From assembly GCA_002300355.1 (NCBI GenBank), contig NSGV01000001.1, positions 2,480,001 to 2,544,000 of the forward strand: a stretch of DNA of 64,000 nucleotides, written 5' to 3'. The position numbers were made by a program, and so were the translations under genes. The first letter of the stretch is position 1, and the number at the start of each line of letters is the position of its first letter. Shown here piece after piece: positions 44,102 through 55,177 of this stretch. Source of the DNA: Streptomyces sp. TLI_235. Lineage in GTDB: Bacteria; Actinomycetota; Actinomycetes; Streptomycetales; Streptomycetaceae. Below the pieces are notes generated by a model, which was not told the DNA's origin, did not search any database, and saw only the letters and a list, made by a program, of their open reading frames with translations.

Positions 44102-44995
44102 TCACCAATCCTCGCCGATGCCTTCACTCTCCTCCCCCAGCGCCTCCCGGACGACGCGGAAGGCGAGGCCCTCGGAGTAGCCGCGGCGGGCGAGCATGGC
44201 CACCAGTCGGCGGGTGCGGGCCTGCGGCTCCAGACCGCGGGTGGTGCGGAGCCTGCGGTCGACGAGCGCGCGGGCGGCCTCGGCCTCGTCGTCGGAGTCG
44301 ACCCGGGCCAGGGCCTCCTCGGCGAGGTCGGCGGAGATGCCGCGGGTGCGCAGCTCCTGGGCGAGGGCGCGGCGGGCCAGGCCGCGGCGGCCGTGCCGGG
44401 CGTCGACCCAGGCGGCCGCGAAGGCGGCGTCGTCGATCAGCCCGACCTCCTCGAAGCGGGAGAGAACCTCATCGGCGACGTCCTCGGGGATCTCCCGTCT
44501 GCGCAGGGCGTCGGCGAGCTGCTTGCGACTGCGGGGGCTGCCGGTGAGCAGGCGCAGGCAGATGTCTCGGGCGCGGCCCGCGGGGTCGGTCTGCTCCTCG
44601 GCGCGCCGGATCGGGGCGTCCTCGCCGCGCTCGGCACGCCGGCGGCGTCCGCCGCGACGGTCGGCCGGGTCGCGCCGCTCGGCGTGCTCGGCCCGCTCGC
44701 TCCGGGTCGGCCGCGCCGGCCGGACCGACTCGGCGGCGGGCGGTTCGCCCTCCTCCGGGGTGAGCGCGGTGCGCCGCCGCCGCCGACCGGCGGGCAGCGC
44801 GGAGGCGGCCCGCAGACCGGGCACCTCGGTGAGGCCGGGCGCGGCGGAGTCGTACGGCTCCTCGGGCCCGGGCGGCTCGTACGTCTCCGGTTCGTCCTCG
44901 GGGAGGGCGACGGCGGCGAACCAGTCGGGCGGGCCGGCGTCATCGGGCTCGGCGGCGGGTGCGGCCGAGCCCGATGGGCGGTCGTGGCTGTGCAT
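44102..44995 (-). CDS. recX: RecA modulator RecX
   Basis: A 297-residue RecX. The C-terminal 150 residues carry the three-helix repeats (ICLRLLTGSPRSRKQLADALRRREIPEDVADEVL, GLIDDAAFAAAWVDAR, RGLARRALAQELRTRGI). The N-terminal 140 residues are a charged, Arg/Glu/Pro-rich extension not found in enteric RecX. RecX inhibits RecA filaments. It lies 7 bases after recA without a good ribosome-binding site, so translation is probably coupled. Confidence 0.94.
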   Translation of the reverse strand: MHSHDRPSGSAAPAAEPDDAGPPDWFAAVALPEDEPETYEPPGPEEPYDSAAPGLTEVPGLRAASALPAGRRRRRTALTPEEGEPPAAESVRPARPTRSERAEHAERRDPADRRGGRRRRAERGEDAPIRRAEEQTDPAGRARDICLRLLTGSPRSRKQLADALRRREIPEDVADEVLSRFEEVGLIDDAAFAAAWVDARHGRRGLARRALAQELRTRGISADLAEEALARVDSDDEAEAARALVDRRLRTTRGLEPQARTRRLVAMLARRGYSEGLAFRVVREALGEESEGIGEDW

Positions 44996-45002
44996 CGGCG
45001 GA

Positions 45003-46103
<1,101 letters not shown>

Positions 46104-46147
46104 GGCTTCCACCCTCGGGTTCTGTGCTGTGCGCTTCATCGTCCTCG

Positions 46148-46170
46148 ACGCTAGCGCGTCCCACCGACAA
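46148..46170 (-). promoter_or_regulatory. RecA-NDp (ClgR-type) promoter of recA
   Basis: On the minus strand TTGTCGGTG (46170-46162), 8 bases, then TAGCGT (46153-46148). This is a full match to the LexA-independent DNA-damage promoter motif tTGTCRGTG-N8-TAnnnT described for mycobacterial and Streptomyces recA. It gives a leader of about 37 bases to the ATG. Confidence 0.85.
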
Positions 46171-46214
46171 TCGACCCGGATCGGGCTTCGCCTGTGGAAA
46201 ACTCGCCGTCGACG

Positions 46215-46235
46215 AGTATAGAGAACATTCGTTCG
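46215..46235 (-). promoter_or_regulatory. LexA box and -10 of the SOS promoter of recA
   Basis: CGAACGAATGTTCT (46235-46222) is a near-perfect SOS box GAAC-N4-GTTC, with the -10 TATACT (46220-46215) one base further on. LexA bound here would block the promoter. The start point is near 46208, about 105 bases before the recA ATG and upstream of the second promoter. Confidence 0.88.
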
Positions 46236-46251
46236 AATCCCGCGCCGACTC

Positions 46252-47529
46252 CTACTCCTCTCCGCCGTCCCCGCCCCGACCTGCGGAATCGTCCGAGGAT
46301 CCGGCCCGCATCATGCGCCGCAGCCGGCGCGCGGCCTGCCTTCTGCGCTCCCGCCGCTCCTTGCGCTCCTCGCCGCGGTCGATCCGCGGATCGGTGGCGA
46401 CCTCGTAGCGGCGGACGTACGTGCCGACGAAGCCCTGCAGGGTGGCCGCGGCCGGGATGGCGATCAGCGCGCCCACCGCGCCGAGCAGCGCCGCCCCGGC
46501 GATCACCGAGCCGAACGCCACCGCCGGGTGGACGTCCACCGTCTTCGCGGTGATCCGCGGGTGCAGCAGGTAGTTCTCGACCTGCTGGTAGACGATGACG
46601 AAGCCGAGCACCCACACCGCGTCCACCGGCTGCCCGGTCAGTGCGACCAGCACCGGCAGCGCGCCCGCGATGTAGGTGCCGATGGTCGGCACGAACTGCG
46701 ACATCACGCCGACCCAGATGCCCAGCGCGGCCGCGTACGGCAGGTCGATGATCTGGAAGACCAGCCAGTGCGCCAGGGTGGAGATCAGCGCGAGCAGCGC
46801 CCGCGAGTAGAGGTAGCCGCCGGTCTTGGCGAGCGCGATCTCCCACGCGCGCAGCACCTCGCCCTGCTTGGCCGGCGGCAGCAGCGAGCAGACGGTGCGC
46901 CGCACCCGCGGCCCGTCGGCGGTGAAGTAGAAGCTGAACAGGCCGACGGTGAAGATCTGGAACAGTCCGCCGATCACGGTGCTGGAGACGCCCCAGATGT
47001 TCCCGGCGGCCTGCTGGGCGTACTTCTCGACGGTGCCGGAGTCCTTGAGCACCCGCCGCTGCAGTTCGTCCAGCGAGAAGTCCTGGTGGAAGGTCCGGTT
47101 GATCCAGTCGATCAGGTTCTCCAGCAGGTGCGGCAGTTCGCCGGCGACCCGGGTGACCTGGTCGACCAGCAGGATGCCCAGCGCGGCGAGGAAGCCGCCG
47201 ATCGCGACCACCGCGGCGATGAACACCAGGAAGGTGCCGAGCCCGCGGCGCACCCCGCGGGCCGCCATCCGGTCGACCGCCGGCTCCATGGCCAGCGAGA
47301 GGAAGAAGGCCACCAGCAGCATGACGAAGAGGTTGATCAGCTGGTGGAAGGCCCAGTTGGCGAGCTGGAAGAGGCCGACCAGGACCAGCGCGAGCACCAT
47401 CGCCCTGGGCAGCCAGCGGGGCATCGCACCGCCGCGCAGTTGGGGTCTGCGGCCGTACCGTTCGTCGCGGGCGGGCCGTCCCTCCGGGGCCCCGGGCACC
47501 TGGCTGCTGGGTTCTGGGCTGCTGTCCAC
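46252..47529 (-). CDS. AI-2E family transporter (PerM-like permease)
   Basis: A 425-residue membrane protein with a polar N-terminus and about eight helices. The family pattern includes [29 protein letters not shown], the amphipathic segment around [17 protein letters not shown], and [29 protein letters not shown] very basic tail ends the protein. Members export small molecules or act as ion antiporters; the substrate here is unknown. The start is the GTG at 47529. Upstream of it stands GAGACTGGGCGGGTG, the same string that precedes the miaA start. An ATG at 47547 is possible. Confidence 0.9.
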   Translation of the reverse strand: MDSSPEPSSQVPGAPEGRPARDERYGRRPQLRGGAMPRWLPRAMVLALVLVGLFQLANWAFHQLINLFVMLLVAFFLSLAMEPAVDRMAARGVRRGLGTFLVFIAAVVAIGGFLAALGILLVDQVTRVAGELPHLLENLIDWINRTFHQDFSLDELQRRVLKDSGTVEKYAQQAAGNIWGVSSTVIGGLFQIFTVGLFSFYFTADGPRVRRTVCSLLPPAKQGEVLRAWEIALAKTGGYLYSRALLALISTLAHWLVFQIIDLPYAAALGIWVGVMSQFVPTIGTYIAGALPVLVALTGQPVDAVWVLGFVIVYQQVENYLLHPRITAKTVDVHPAVAFGSVIAGAALLGAVGALIAIPAAATLQGFVGTYVRRYEVATDPRIDRGEERKERRERRRQAARRLRRMMRAGSSDDSAGRGGDGGEE

Positions 47530-47641
47530 CCGCCCAGTCTCGCCCATCGGACGGGAGCCGATCCCGAGGTTTCCGGGCCGCGCCCGGTGCGGCGGGCCGA
47601 CCCGGCCGATGCGGCGGACCGATGCGGCCGGTGGCGGCGGA

Positions 47642-47836
47642 TCAGCGCAGCCGGGCGGGGACCCCTTGATCGGCGCAGACCGCACGCCAGACGTCCTTGG
47701 CCTCCCAGCCGCCGTCCAGCGCCTGGCGCACCGTCCGGTGGCCGAGCCCGCTCATGACGTGGTCCTGTGCGAACGACTCCGCGTACGCCTCGCCGAAGTG
47801 CTCGTTCATCCGGTGCCAGAACTCCGTCAGCCTCAT
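47642..47836 (-). CDS. DUF3046 protein
   Basis: A 64-residue protein with the characteristic MRLTEFWHRMNEHFGEAYA opening and DVWRAVCADQGVP end of DUF3046, a family found near recA in actinobacteria. The function is unknown. The ATG at 47836 gives the usual length. It is 112 bases upstream of the AI-2E gene and 78 bases downstream of the subtilase gene. Confidence 0.88.
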   Translation of the reverse strand: MRLTEFWHRMNEHFGEAYAESFAQDHVMSGLGHRTVRQALDGGWEAKDVWRAVCADQGVPARLR

Positions 47837-47914
47837 GCCCACCAGTATCCCCGAGCCCGCTCCGGACCGGCCGCGCCGGCGGGTGCGGGCACGGCCGCCG
47901 GCCCGGGGTCTGCG

Positions 47915-49417
47915 CTACGGCAGTGCGAGCAGCCCGGCGCCGTAGAACCGCCGGTCCCCGCAGGTGTCGGGGCCGGTCGGGCAGTTGGCGGCGGCGGCCG
48001 TCTCCAGTTCCACGGTGATCTGCTCGGCTCCCCAGTCGGGGTGCTCGGCGGCGACCACCGCGACGGCGCCGGTGACGTGCGCGGCGGCCATCGAGGTGCC
48101 GGCCAGCGCGGCGTAGCGGTCACCCGGCCAGTCGGAGACGACCGCGCCGTCCACGCCGCCGTCGGGGTCGCCGCCCGGCGCGGCGATGGTGACGCCGCCG
48201 TAGTTGGTGTAGCCGGCCGGCACCCCGGCGCGGTCGACGGCGCTGACGGTGACCACGCCGGGCAGTTCGCCGGGCAGCCGGATGCACTCGGTGCCGAGGT
48301 AGCGGTCCTGCGCCGGCCCCGAGGTGCGGTCGTTGGGGCTGCGCTGGTCGACCCGGTCGGCGGTGAGGTCCTGGCTGTCGTTGCCGGCCGAGGCCACGAC
48401 GACGGAGCCGCGCCGCTGCGCGTAGGCGACGGCCCGGGCGACGGCCTCGGTGAGCGCGGCCTGGTCCGGGTCCTCGGGGCAGTTGTACTTCCAGGGGTCC
48501 GCGAAGTAGCTGTCGTTGATCGCGCGGGCTCCGTGGTCGGCGGCCCAGAGCATGCCGCAGACGATGTTCTCGGCGTAGTACTGGCCGAGCGGGCCGAGCA
48601 GCCGCACGGCGGCGATCCGGACGCCGGGGGCGACCCCGGTGACGCCGCGGCCGTCGCGGGTGGCGCCGACGATGCCGGCGACGTGCGTGCCGTGGCCGCT
48701 CTCGGAGACGCCCTCGTCGGGCCGCCAGGCGCCGTACCGGGCGTCCGGCCGGCCGTCGGCGCAGGAGACCGAGGCGCGCGGGTCCACCGCGTCGCGCAGG
48801 TCCGGATGGGTGTCGTCGACGCCGGAGTCGAGCACCGCGACGAGCACTCCGCGCAGCGCGGCGGCGGTCGGCGCGGCCGCGGCCCCGGCGCGGTCTGCGG
48901 CGGGGGTGCGGAGCAGGGCGGCGGAGTCGGTCGCCGGGTCGGCGGCGCCGATCATGGCGAGGTTCCAGTCGTCCTGCTCGGCGGGGTCGGAGAGGCTGCC
49001 CTGGGTGCTGTCGGCGGAGGCGCTCTCCTCGCTGCGACGGAAGTCGGCGCCGCTCAGCGGGCCGGGCGGGCTCGGCACGGTGGCGGTGCGGGTGGCCCCG
49101 ACGGCTGCTATCCCGGGCCGGTCGCGCAGTCGTTGGGCGAAGCCGCCCTTGGCGTAGGCGAGTACGGCGCCGATCTGCGGGTAGTCCTGGACGACCCGGC
49201 CGCCGGCGGCCCTGGACTCGTCGGCGGCGAGCGAGGCGCCCTCGGCGTCCTGCCGCTCGGCGAGCACCAGGTAGCTGAGGTACGCGCGGCCGGAGCCGGA
49301 GACGTACGGGACGGCGCCGCCGACGACCAGGGCGACGAGCAGCATGGCCAGCAGCAGCTGGAGGAACCGGCGGCGTCCGCGGGCCGTGCGGCCGGTGGCC
49401 GGGGTGCCCGGTTCCAT
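47915..49417 (-). CDS. membrane-anchored S8 subtilisin-like protease
   Basis: A 500-residue protease with a basic N-terminus and one hydrophobic helix (FLQLLLAMLLVALVVGGAV, about 17-35). The catalytic residues are all present: Asp in VAVLDSGVDDTHP (about 196), His in SGHGTHVAGIVG (about 240), oxyanion Asn in VVASAGND (about 344) and Ser in AGTSMAAAHVTGA (about 441). A stretch of 160 residues between the anchor and the catalytic domain may act as a propeptide. There is no C-terminal membrane helix, unlike mycosins. The ATG follows GGAGG-N5. It is divergent from lhr. Confidence 0.92.
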   Translation of the reverse strand: MEPGTPATGRTARGRRRFLQLLLAMLLVALVVGGAVPYVSGSGRAYLSYLVLAERQDAEGASLAADESRAAGGRVVQDYPQIGAVLAYAKGGFAQRLRDRPGIAAVGATRTATVPSPPGPLSGADFRRSEESASADSTQGSLSDPAEQDDWNLAMIGAADPATDSAALLRTPAADRAGAAAAPTAAALRGVLVAVLDSGVDDTHPDLRDAVDPRASVSCADGRPDARYGAWRPDEGVSESGHGTHVAGIVGATRDGRGVTGVAPGVRIAAVRLLGPLGQYYAENIVCGMLWAADHGARAINDSYFADPWKYNCPEDPDQAALTEAVARAVAYAQRRGSVVVASAGNDSQDLTADRVDQRSPNDRTSGPAQDRYLGTECIRLPGELPGVVTVSAVDRAGVPAGYTNYGGVTIAAPGGDPDGGVDGAVVSDWPGDRYAALAGTSMAAAHVTGAVAVVAAEHPDWGAEQITVELETAAAANCPTGPDTCGDRRFYGAGLLALP

Positions 49418-49624
49418 GGCGACCTCCGCTCTCCGTCCCGACCGGGCGCGGGCGGCCCGGGGATGTCTCGGCCGCGGGGCGGGGGCCCGACGGCTGCGAG
49501 ACACAGAAATGCGACTGAATCATCACCATATGAGTGGAATGTCGGATTCTGCCCGCCGGGCTGCGGCAGACGGACGGCCTGTCGGTGGACCCGCCCTGTC
49601 AGTGCCACCGGGCACCATGGGGGC

Positions 49625-52600
49625 ATGGCGCAGCACAGCACCGCGGACGCCCTCGCCGGATTCGCCCCGGCGACCAGGGCCTGGTTCACCGGGGCCTTCA
49701 GCGCGCCCACCGCCGCCCAGGCCGAGGCGTGGGCGGCGATCGGCCGGCGGACGGACGTCCTGGTCGTCGCCCCCACCGGTTCCGGCAAGACCCTGGCCGC
49801 GTTCCTCTCCGCGCTGGACCGGCTCGCCGTCACCCCGCCGCCGGCCGACCCGAAGCGCCGCTGCCGGGTGCTCTACATCTCGCCGCTGAAGGCCCTCGCG
49901 GTGGACGTCGAGCGCAATCTGCGCGCCCCGCTCACCGGCCTGCGCCAGGCCTCCGTCCGGCTCGGCCTGCCCGAGCCGGAGATCGAGGTCGGCATCCGCT
50001 CCGGCGACACCCCCGCCGCCGACCGGCGCCGCTTCGCCACCCACCCGCCGGACATCCTCATCACCACCCCCGAGTCGCTGTTCCTGCTGCTCACCTCGGC
50101 CGCCCGGGACGCGCTGCGCGGCATCGACACGGTGATCCTCGACGAGGTGCACGCGGTCGCCGGCACCAAGCGCGGCGCCCACCTGGCGCTCAGCCTGGAG
50201 CGGCTGGACGCGCTGCTCGACGTGCCCGCCCGCCGGATCGGGCTGTCGGCCACCGTCCGGCCGGTCGAGGAGGTCGCCCGCTTCCTCAGCCCGCAGCGCG
50301 GCGCCGTGGTCGTCCAGCCGCCCGCCGCCAAGGAGTTCGACCTGTCCGTGGTCGTCCCCGTCGCCGACCTCGACGACCTGCCCGCCACCGGGGGAGACGA
50401 CGAACCGTCACGGCAAGCCTCGATCTGGCCGCACGTCGAGGAGCGGATCGTCGACCTCGTCCAGGCGCACCGCTCGACCATCGTCTTCGCCAACTCCCGC
50501 CGGCTCGCCGAGCGGCTCTGCAACCGGCTGAACGAGATCGCCCACGAGCGCGCCACCGGCGAGCCGCTGCCGGAGGCGCACGCCCCCGCCCAGCTGATGG
50601 GCGGCTCCGGCGCCGCCGGCGGCGCCCCGCCGCTGCTCGCCCGCGCCCACCACGGCTCGGTCTCCAAGGAGCAGCGCTCCCAGGTCGAGGAGGACCTGAA
50701 GGCCGGCCGGCTGCCCGCCGTGGTCGCCACCTCCAGCCTGGAGCTCGGCATCGACATGGGCGCCGTCGAGCTGGTCGTCCAGGTCGAGTCGCCGCCCTCG
50801 GTCGCCTCCGGGCTGCAGCGCGTCGGCCGGGCCGGCCACCAGGTCGGCGCCGTCTCCACCGGCGTCGTCTTCCCCAAGTACCGCGGCGACCTGGTGCAGT
50901 CCGCCGTCGTCACCGAGCGGATGCGCGCCGGCTCGATCGAGGCGCTGCGCGTCCCCCGCAACCCGCTGGACGTCCTCGCCCAGCAGCTGGTCGCGATGGC
51001 GGCCCTCGACACCTGGGACGTCGACGAGCTGCTCGGCGTCGTCCGCCGGGCCGCCCCCTTCGCCTCGCTGCCGCAGTCCGCCTTCGACGGCGTGCTCGAC
51101 ATGCTCGCCGGGCGGTACCCGTCCGACGCCTTCGCCGAGCTGCGCCCCCGCCTGGTGTGGGACCGCGTGGCCGGCACCGTCGCCGGCCGGCCGGGCGCCC
51201 AGCGGCTCGCCGTCACCTCCGGCGGCACCATTCCCGACCGCGGCCTGTTCGGCGTCTTCATCGCCGGCACCACCGGCGCCGATTCGAAGACGGGCAAGAA
51301 GGGCGGCGGCCGGGTCGGGGAGCTCGACGAGGAGATGGTCTACGAGTCCCGGGTCGGCGACGTCTTCACCCTCGGCACCACCTCCTGGCGGATCGAGGAC
51401 ATCACCCACGACAAGGTCCTCGTCACCCCCGCCCCCGGCGTGCCCGGCCGGCTGCCGTTCTGGAAGGGCGACACCCTCGGCCGCCCGCTCGAACTCGGCC
51501 GCGCCGTCGGCGCCTTCGTCCGCGAGATCGGCGCGCTCGCCCCCGAGCCCGCCACCGAGCGGCTGAAGGCCGCCGGCCTGGACGACTGGGCGGCCGGCAA
51601 CCTGCTCACCTACCTCGCCGAGCAGCGCACCGCCTGCGGCCACCTGCCGGACGACCGCACCATCGTGGTCGAGCGCTTCCGCGACGAACTCGGCGACTGG
51701 CGGATCGTCGTCCACTCCCCCTTCGGCGCCCAGGTGCACGCCCCCTGGGCACTCGCCCTCGGCGCCCGGCTGCGCGAGAAGCACGGCCTCGACCCGCAGG
51801 TCATGCACGCCGACGACGGCATCGTGCTGCGGCTGCCCGACGCCGACCTGCTCGACTTCCCCAGCCCCGACCGGGCGCCCGCCGACGAGGCCCCGGTCGG
51901 CGCCGACGCCACGCTCTTCGACAGCACCGAGATCGAGCAGCTGGTCACCGACCAGATCGGCGGCTCCGCGCTGTTCGCCTCCCGCTTCCGCGAGTGCGCC
52001 GGCCGCGCCCTGCTGCTGCCCCGCCGCAGCCCCGGCCGCCGCACCCCGCTCTGGCAGCAGCGCCAGCGCGCCTCCCAACTGCTGGAGGTCGCCTCCGAGT
52101 ACGGCTCCTTCCCGATCGTGCTGGAGGCCGTCCGCGAGTGCTTGCAGGACGTCTTCGACGTACCCGGCCTGGTCGAGCTGATGGGCGACCTGGAGTCCCG
52201 CGCCGTCCGCCTGGTCGAGGTCACCACCCCGGAGCCCTCCCCCTTCGCCCGATCGCTGCTCTTCGGCTACGTCGCCCAGTTCCTGTACGAGGGGGACTCC
52301 CCGCTCGCCGAGCGCCGGGCCGCCGCGCTCTCCCTCGACTCCCGGCTGCTCTCCGAGCTCCTCGGCCAGGCCGAGCTGCGCGAACTCCTCGACCCGGAGG
52401 TCCTCGCCCAGCTCGAGACGGAGCTGCAGCGCCTCACCCCCGAGCGGCGGATCAAGGACGCCGAGGGCGTCGCCGACGCGCTGCGGATGCTCGGCCCGCT
52501 CTCCGAGGCCGAACTCACCGCCCGCGGCGCCGAACCGCTCTGGTCCCTGGAGCTGGAGGCCGCCCGCCGCGCCGTCCAGGTCCGGGTCGGCGGCGAGCTC

Positions 52601-54286
52601 CGCTGGGCCGCGATCGAGGACGCCGGCCGGCTGCGCGACGCCCTCGGCACCCCGCTGCCGGTCGGCGTGCCCGAGGCCTTCACCGAGCCGGTCAAGGACC
52701 CGCTCGGCGACCTGCTCGGGCGCTACGCCCGCACCCACGGCCCGTTCACCGCCGCCGAAGCCGCCGCCCGCTTCGGCCTCGGCACCGCCGTGGTCACCGG
52801 CACCCTGCACCGGCTCACCGCCGCCGGCCGCCTCGTCCAGGGCGAGTTCCGGCCGGTCGAGGGCCACACCGCCACCGTCGAGTGGTGCGACGCCGAGGTG
52901 CTGCGCCGGCTCCGCCGCCGCTCGCTCGCCGCCCTCCGCCAGGAGGTCGAACCGGTACCGCCGCGCGCCCTCGCCGCCTTCCTCCCCCAGTGGCAGCACC
53001 TGGCCGGCCACCGGCTGCGCGGCCTCGACGGCCTGTACCGGGTGGTCGAGCAGCTGCAGGGCACCGCCCTGCCCGCCTCCGCGCTGGAGAAGCTCGTCCT
53101 CCCGGCCCGGCTGAACGGCTACGCACCGGAGATGCTCAACGAGCTGATGGTCTCCGGCGAGATCGGCTGGGCCGGCGCGGGCGCCCTGCCGGGCAAGGAC
53201 GGCTGGATCAGCCTGCACCTCGCCGAGAACGCCGACCTGCTGCGTCCCGAGCCGGTGCCGCCCGCCCTCACCCCCGTCCACACGGAGCTGCTGGAGGCCC
53301 TCGCAGGCGGGTACGGGCTGCTCTTCCGCCAGCTCGCCGACCGGCAGCCGGACACCCCCGAGACGGCCCTCGTGGACGCCCTCTGGGACCTCGTCTGGGC
53401 CGGGTACGTCACCAACGACTCGCTGGCCCCGCTACGCGCCCTGCTCGGCTCCGGCCGCACCGCCGGGTCGACCGCCCACCGCGCGCCGCGCGCGACGCCG
53501 CGCGGCCGCTTCGGCGGCGCCGGCCGGGCCTACGGCGCCCGCCGCCCGGGCCCGCCCACCGCGGCCGGCCGCTGGTCGTTGCTGCCCGATCCCGCCGCCG
53601 AGGCGACCGCCCGGGCCGCCGCCCGGGCCCAGTGCCTGCTCGACCGGCACGGCATCCTCACCCGCGGCACCGTCGCCGCCGAGCGGGTCCCCGGCGGTTT
53701 CGCGGGCGTCTACCGGGTGCTCTCCGCCTTCGAGGAGCGCGGCAAGGCCCGCCGCGGCTACTTCGTCGAGGGCCTGGGCGGCGCCCAGTTCGCCATGGAC
53801 GGCGCCGCGGACCGGCTGCGCTCGGTCAACGGGCGGCTGGAGCGGGCCGGCGCCCAGGGCTGGACGGCCGGCGGCCCCGGCACCGCCGAGCAGCCCGAGG
53901 CCCTGGTGCTGGCCGCCGCCGACCCGGCCAACGCCTACGGCGCCGCCCTGGAGTGGCCCGATCCGCCGGGCGCCTCGGCGGCGAAGAGCAGCGCCCACCG
54001 GCCGGGCCGCAAGGCGGGCGCCCTGGTCGTCCTGGTCGACGGCGAGCTGGCGCTGTACGTGGAGCGCGGCGGCAAGTCACTGCTGTCCTGGGCCGACGGC
54101 GAGGTCCTGGCGGCGGCCGCGCAGGCGCTGGGCGGCGCGGCCCGCGACGGGGCGCTCGGCAGTGTCACCGTGGAGCGGGCCAACGGGGAGGCCGCCCTCA
54201 CCTCACCGCTCGGCCGGGTGCTGGAGGCCGCGGGCTTCCATCCCACTCCCCGCGGCTACCGCCTCCGCCCCCAGGACCGCGGCTGA
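49625..54286 (+). CDS. lhr: large superfamily 2 helicase Lhr
   Basis: A 1553-residue Lhr. The helicase core has Walker A APTGSGKTLAAFL (about 49), DEVH box LDEVHAVAGTKRG (about 172), motif III SATVRP and motif VI QRVGRAGHQ. The Lhr winged-helix and core domains follow, then the long C-terminal extension typical of full-length bacterial Lhr. It translocates 3'-5' and unwinds RNA:DNA hybrids in DNA repair. The frame is open far upstream, but the ATG at 49625 starts the homologous region. The 3' end overlaps a small convergent gene by 31 bases. Confidence 0.95.
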   Translation: MAQHSTADALAGFAPATRAWFTGAFSAPTAAQAEAWAAIGRRTDVLVVAPTGSGKTLAAFLSALDRLAVTPPPADPKRRCRVLYISPLKALAVDVERNLRAPLTGLRQASVRLGLPEPEIEVGIRSGDTPAADRRRFATHPPDILITTPESLFLLLTSAARDALRGIDTVILDEVHAVAGTKRGAHLALSLERLDALLDVPARRIGLSATVRPVEEVARFLSPQRGAVVVQPPAAKEFDLSVVVPVADLDDLPATGGDDEPSRQASIWPHVEERIVDLVQAHRSTIVFANSRRLAERLCNRLNEIAHERATGEPLPEAHAPAQLMGGSGAAGGAPPLLARAHHGSVSKEQRSQVEEDLKAGRLPAVVATSSLELGIDMGAVELVVQVESPPSVASGLQRVGRAGHQVGAVSTGVVFPKYRGDLVQSAVVTERMRAGSIEALRVPRNPLDVLAQQLVAMAALDTWDVDELLGVVRRAAPFASLPQSAFDGVLDMLAGRYPSDAFAELRPRLVWDRVAGTVAGRPGAQRLAVTSGGTIPDRGLFGVFIAGTTGADSKTGKKGGGRVGELDEEMVYESRVGDVFTLGTTSWRIEDITHDKVLVTPAPGVPGRLPFWKGDTLGRPLELGRAVGAFVREIGALAPEPATERLKAAGLDDWAAGNLLTYLAEQRTACGHLPDDRTIVVERFRDELGDWRIVVHSPFGAQVHAPWALALGARLREKHGLDPQVMHADDGIVLRLPDADLLDFPSPDRAPADEAPVGADATLFDSTEIEQLVTDQIGGSALFASRFRECAGRALLLPRRSPGRRTPLWQQRQRASQLLEVASEYGSFPIVLEAVRECLQDVFDVPGLVELMGDLESRAVRLVEVTTPEPSPFARSLLFGYVAQFLYEGDSPLAERRAAALSLDSRLLSELLGQAELRELLDPEVLAQLETELQRLTPERRIKDAEGVADALRMLGPLSEAELTARGAEPLWSLELEAARRAVQVRVGGELRWAAIEDAGRLRDALGTPLPVGVPEAFTEPVKDPLGDLLGRYARTHGPFTAAEAAARFGLGTAVVTGTLHRLTAAGRLVQGEFRPVEGHTATVEWCDAEVLRRLRRRSLAALRQEVEPVPPRALAAFLPQWQHLAGHRLRGLDGLYRVVEQLQGTALPASALEKLVLPARLNGYAPEMLNELMVSGEIGWAGAGALPGKDGWISLHLAENADLLRPEPVPPALTPVHTELLEALAGGYGLLFRQLADRQPDTPETALVDALWDLVWAGYVTNDSLAPLRALLGSGRTAGSTAHRAPRATPRGRFGGAGRAYGARRPGPPTAAGRWSLLPDPAAEATARAAARAQCLLDRHGILTRGTVAAERVPGGFAGVYRVLSAFEERGKARRGYFVEGLGGAQFAMDGAADRLRSVNGRLERAGAQGWTAGGPGTAEQPEALVLAAADPANAYGAALEWPDPPGASAAKSSAHRPGRKAGALVVLVDGELALYVERGGKSLLSWADGEVLAAAAQALGGAARDGALGSVTVERANGEAALTSPLGRVLEAAGFHPTPRGYRLRPQDRG

Positions 54287-54591
54287 CGCGTCAGGCCCTC
54301 TCCTTCGGACCTTGCCGCGTTCGGGTCTTGCCGGGCGCCCGACGCCGGGGCCGGGCGCGAGCGGCGGGCCGGGCCGGTGAGCCGGCGGTCGGTGTGGACG
54401 GGCAGCAGCCCGAGCCCCCAGCCGCCGGCGGCGAGTATGCCGAGCACCGCGCCGTCGCCGCCCGTGCCGGGGCCGAGCAGCCACCATCCTGTCGCCGCAC
54501 ACAGCAGAACGGCCGGGCCGACCCACCTGAGGTGGGCCGACCCGGCCGCACTGACGAGCATCCGGGCTCGTGCCGTCACGACTCTGCGCAC
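54256..54591 (-). CDS. small membrane protein of unknown function
   Basis: A 111-residue protein with two adjacent hydrophobic helices (VGPAVLLCAATGWWLLG and GAVLGILAAGGWGLGLLPV) and a basic, Arg/Ser-rich tail. The GTG at 54591 has a strong AAGGAGG 5 bases upstream, which favours it over an earlier GTG at 54606. It is 47 bases downstream of clgR on the same strand and could be in its operon. Its end overlaps the lhr 3' end on the other strand. The family is not recognised. Confidence 0.62.
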   Translation of the reverse strand: MRRVVTARARMLVSAAGSAHLRWVGPAVLLCAATGWWLLGPGTGGDGAVLGILAAGGWGLGLLPVHTDRRLTGPARRSRPAPASGARQDPNAARSEGEGLTRQPRSWGRRR

Positions 54592-54638
54592 CGGGGCCTC
54601 CTTCACTCGCTCCCCTGGTCGGGGAGGGCGAGGTCCGG

Positions 54639-55010
54639 TCAGGCCGCGACCACGTCCATGGCTGCCGCCTTGGGCACGGTCGTGCCGGCCCGATCGACAC
54701 CGGGGGCCGGCAGCGGAACCGGTTCGAGGACCGGCCTCAGCAGATCACCCTCCGAGAGGGTGGCCATCGCCGCAAGTTCGGCGAGCGACAGCTCGTCGCT
54801 GACCTCGCGCATGACCTCGGACATCCGGACATCGAGCGCGTCGCAGATGGCGGAGAGCAGCTCGGAGGAAGCCTCCTTCTGCCCCCGCTCCACCTCGGAG
54901 AGGTAGCCGAGCGAAACCCTGGCGGCTGCCGACACCTCGCGGAGTGTGCGGCCCTGGCGCTGGCGCTGCCGACGCAGCACATCGCCCAGCAGGCGACGGA
55001 GCAGGATCAT
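54639..55010 (-). CDS. clgR: transcriptional regulator ClgR
   Basis: A 123-residue XRE-type regulator. The HTH ([38 protein letters not shown]) takes up residues about 20-60, followed by [17 protein letters not shown]. The C-terminus ends VVAA. ClgR activates clp, lon and other genes in actinobacteria; in Streptomyces its C-terminal alanines make it a ClpP substrate, and the tail here fits. The ATG follows GGAGG-N5. It is downstream of cinA, the order also seen in mycobacteria (clgR next to pgsA and ftsK). Two candidate ClgR-type promoters, of recA and dinG, are in this window. Confidence 0.95.
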   Translation of the reverse strand: MILLRRLLGDVLRRQRQRQGRTLREVSAAARVSLGYLSEVERGQKEASSELLSAICDALDVRMSEVMREVSDELSLAELAAMATLSEGDLLRPVLEPVPLPAPGVDRAGTTVPKAAAMDVVAA

Positions 55011-55177
55011 CGGTGCCTCCCTCCTCGGACTGCGGATCGAGATGTCACGACCCCACCGTACCGCCTTGTCCGCATCGCGTGCGGGGACCGTGGTCGTGTT
55101 CACTCTGGGCTGCAAGGCTTGTCCCCTCCCGTTCTGTGACCCGCCCGGGCGGCCGCTGCGCGTCCTCCGGGTCCGTG

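Noticed and set aside
46949..49624. 5' extension of the lhr frame by nearly 900 codons
   Set aside because: The extension runs antisense to the AI-2E, DUF3046 and subtilase genes; homology to Lhr starts at the ATG at 49625.
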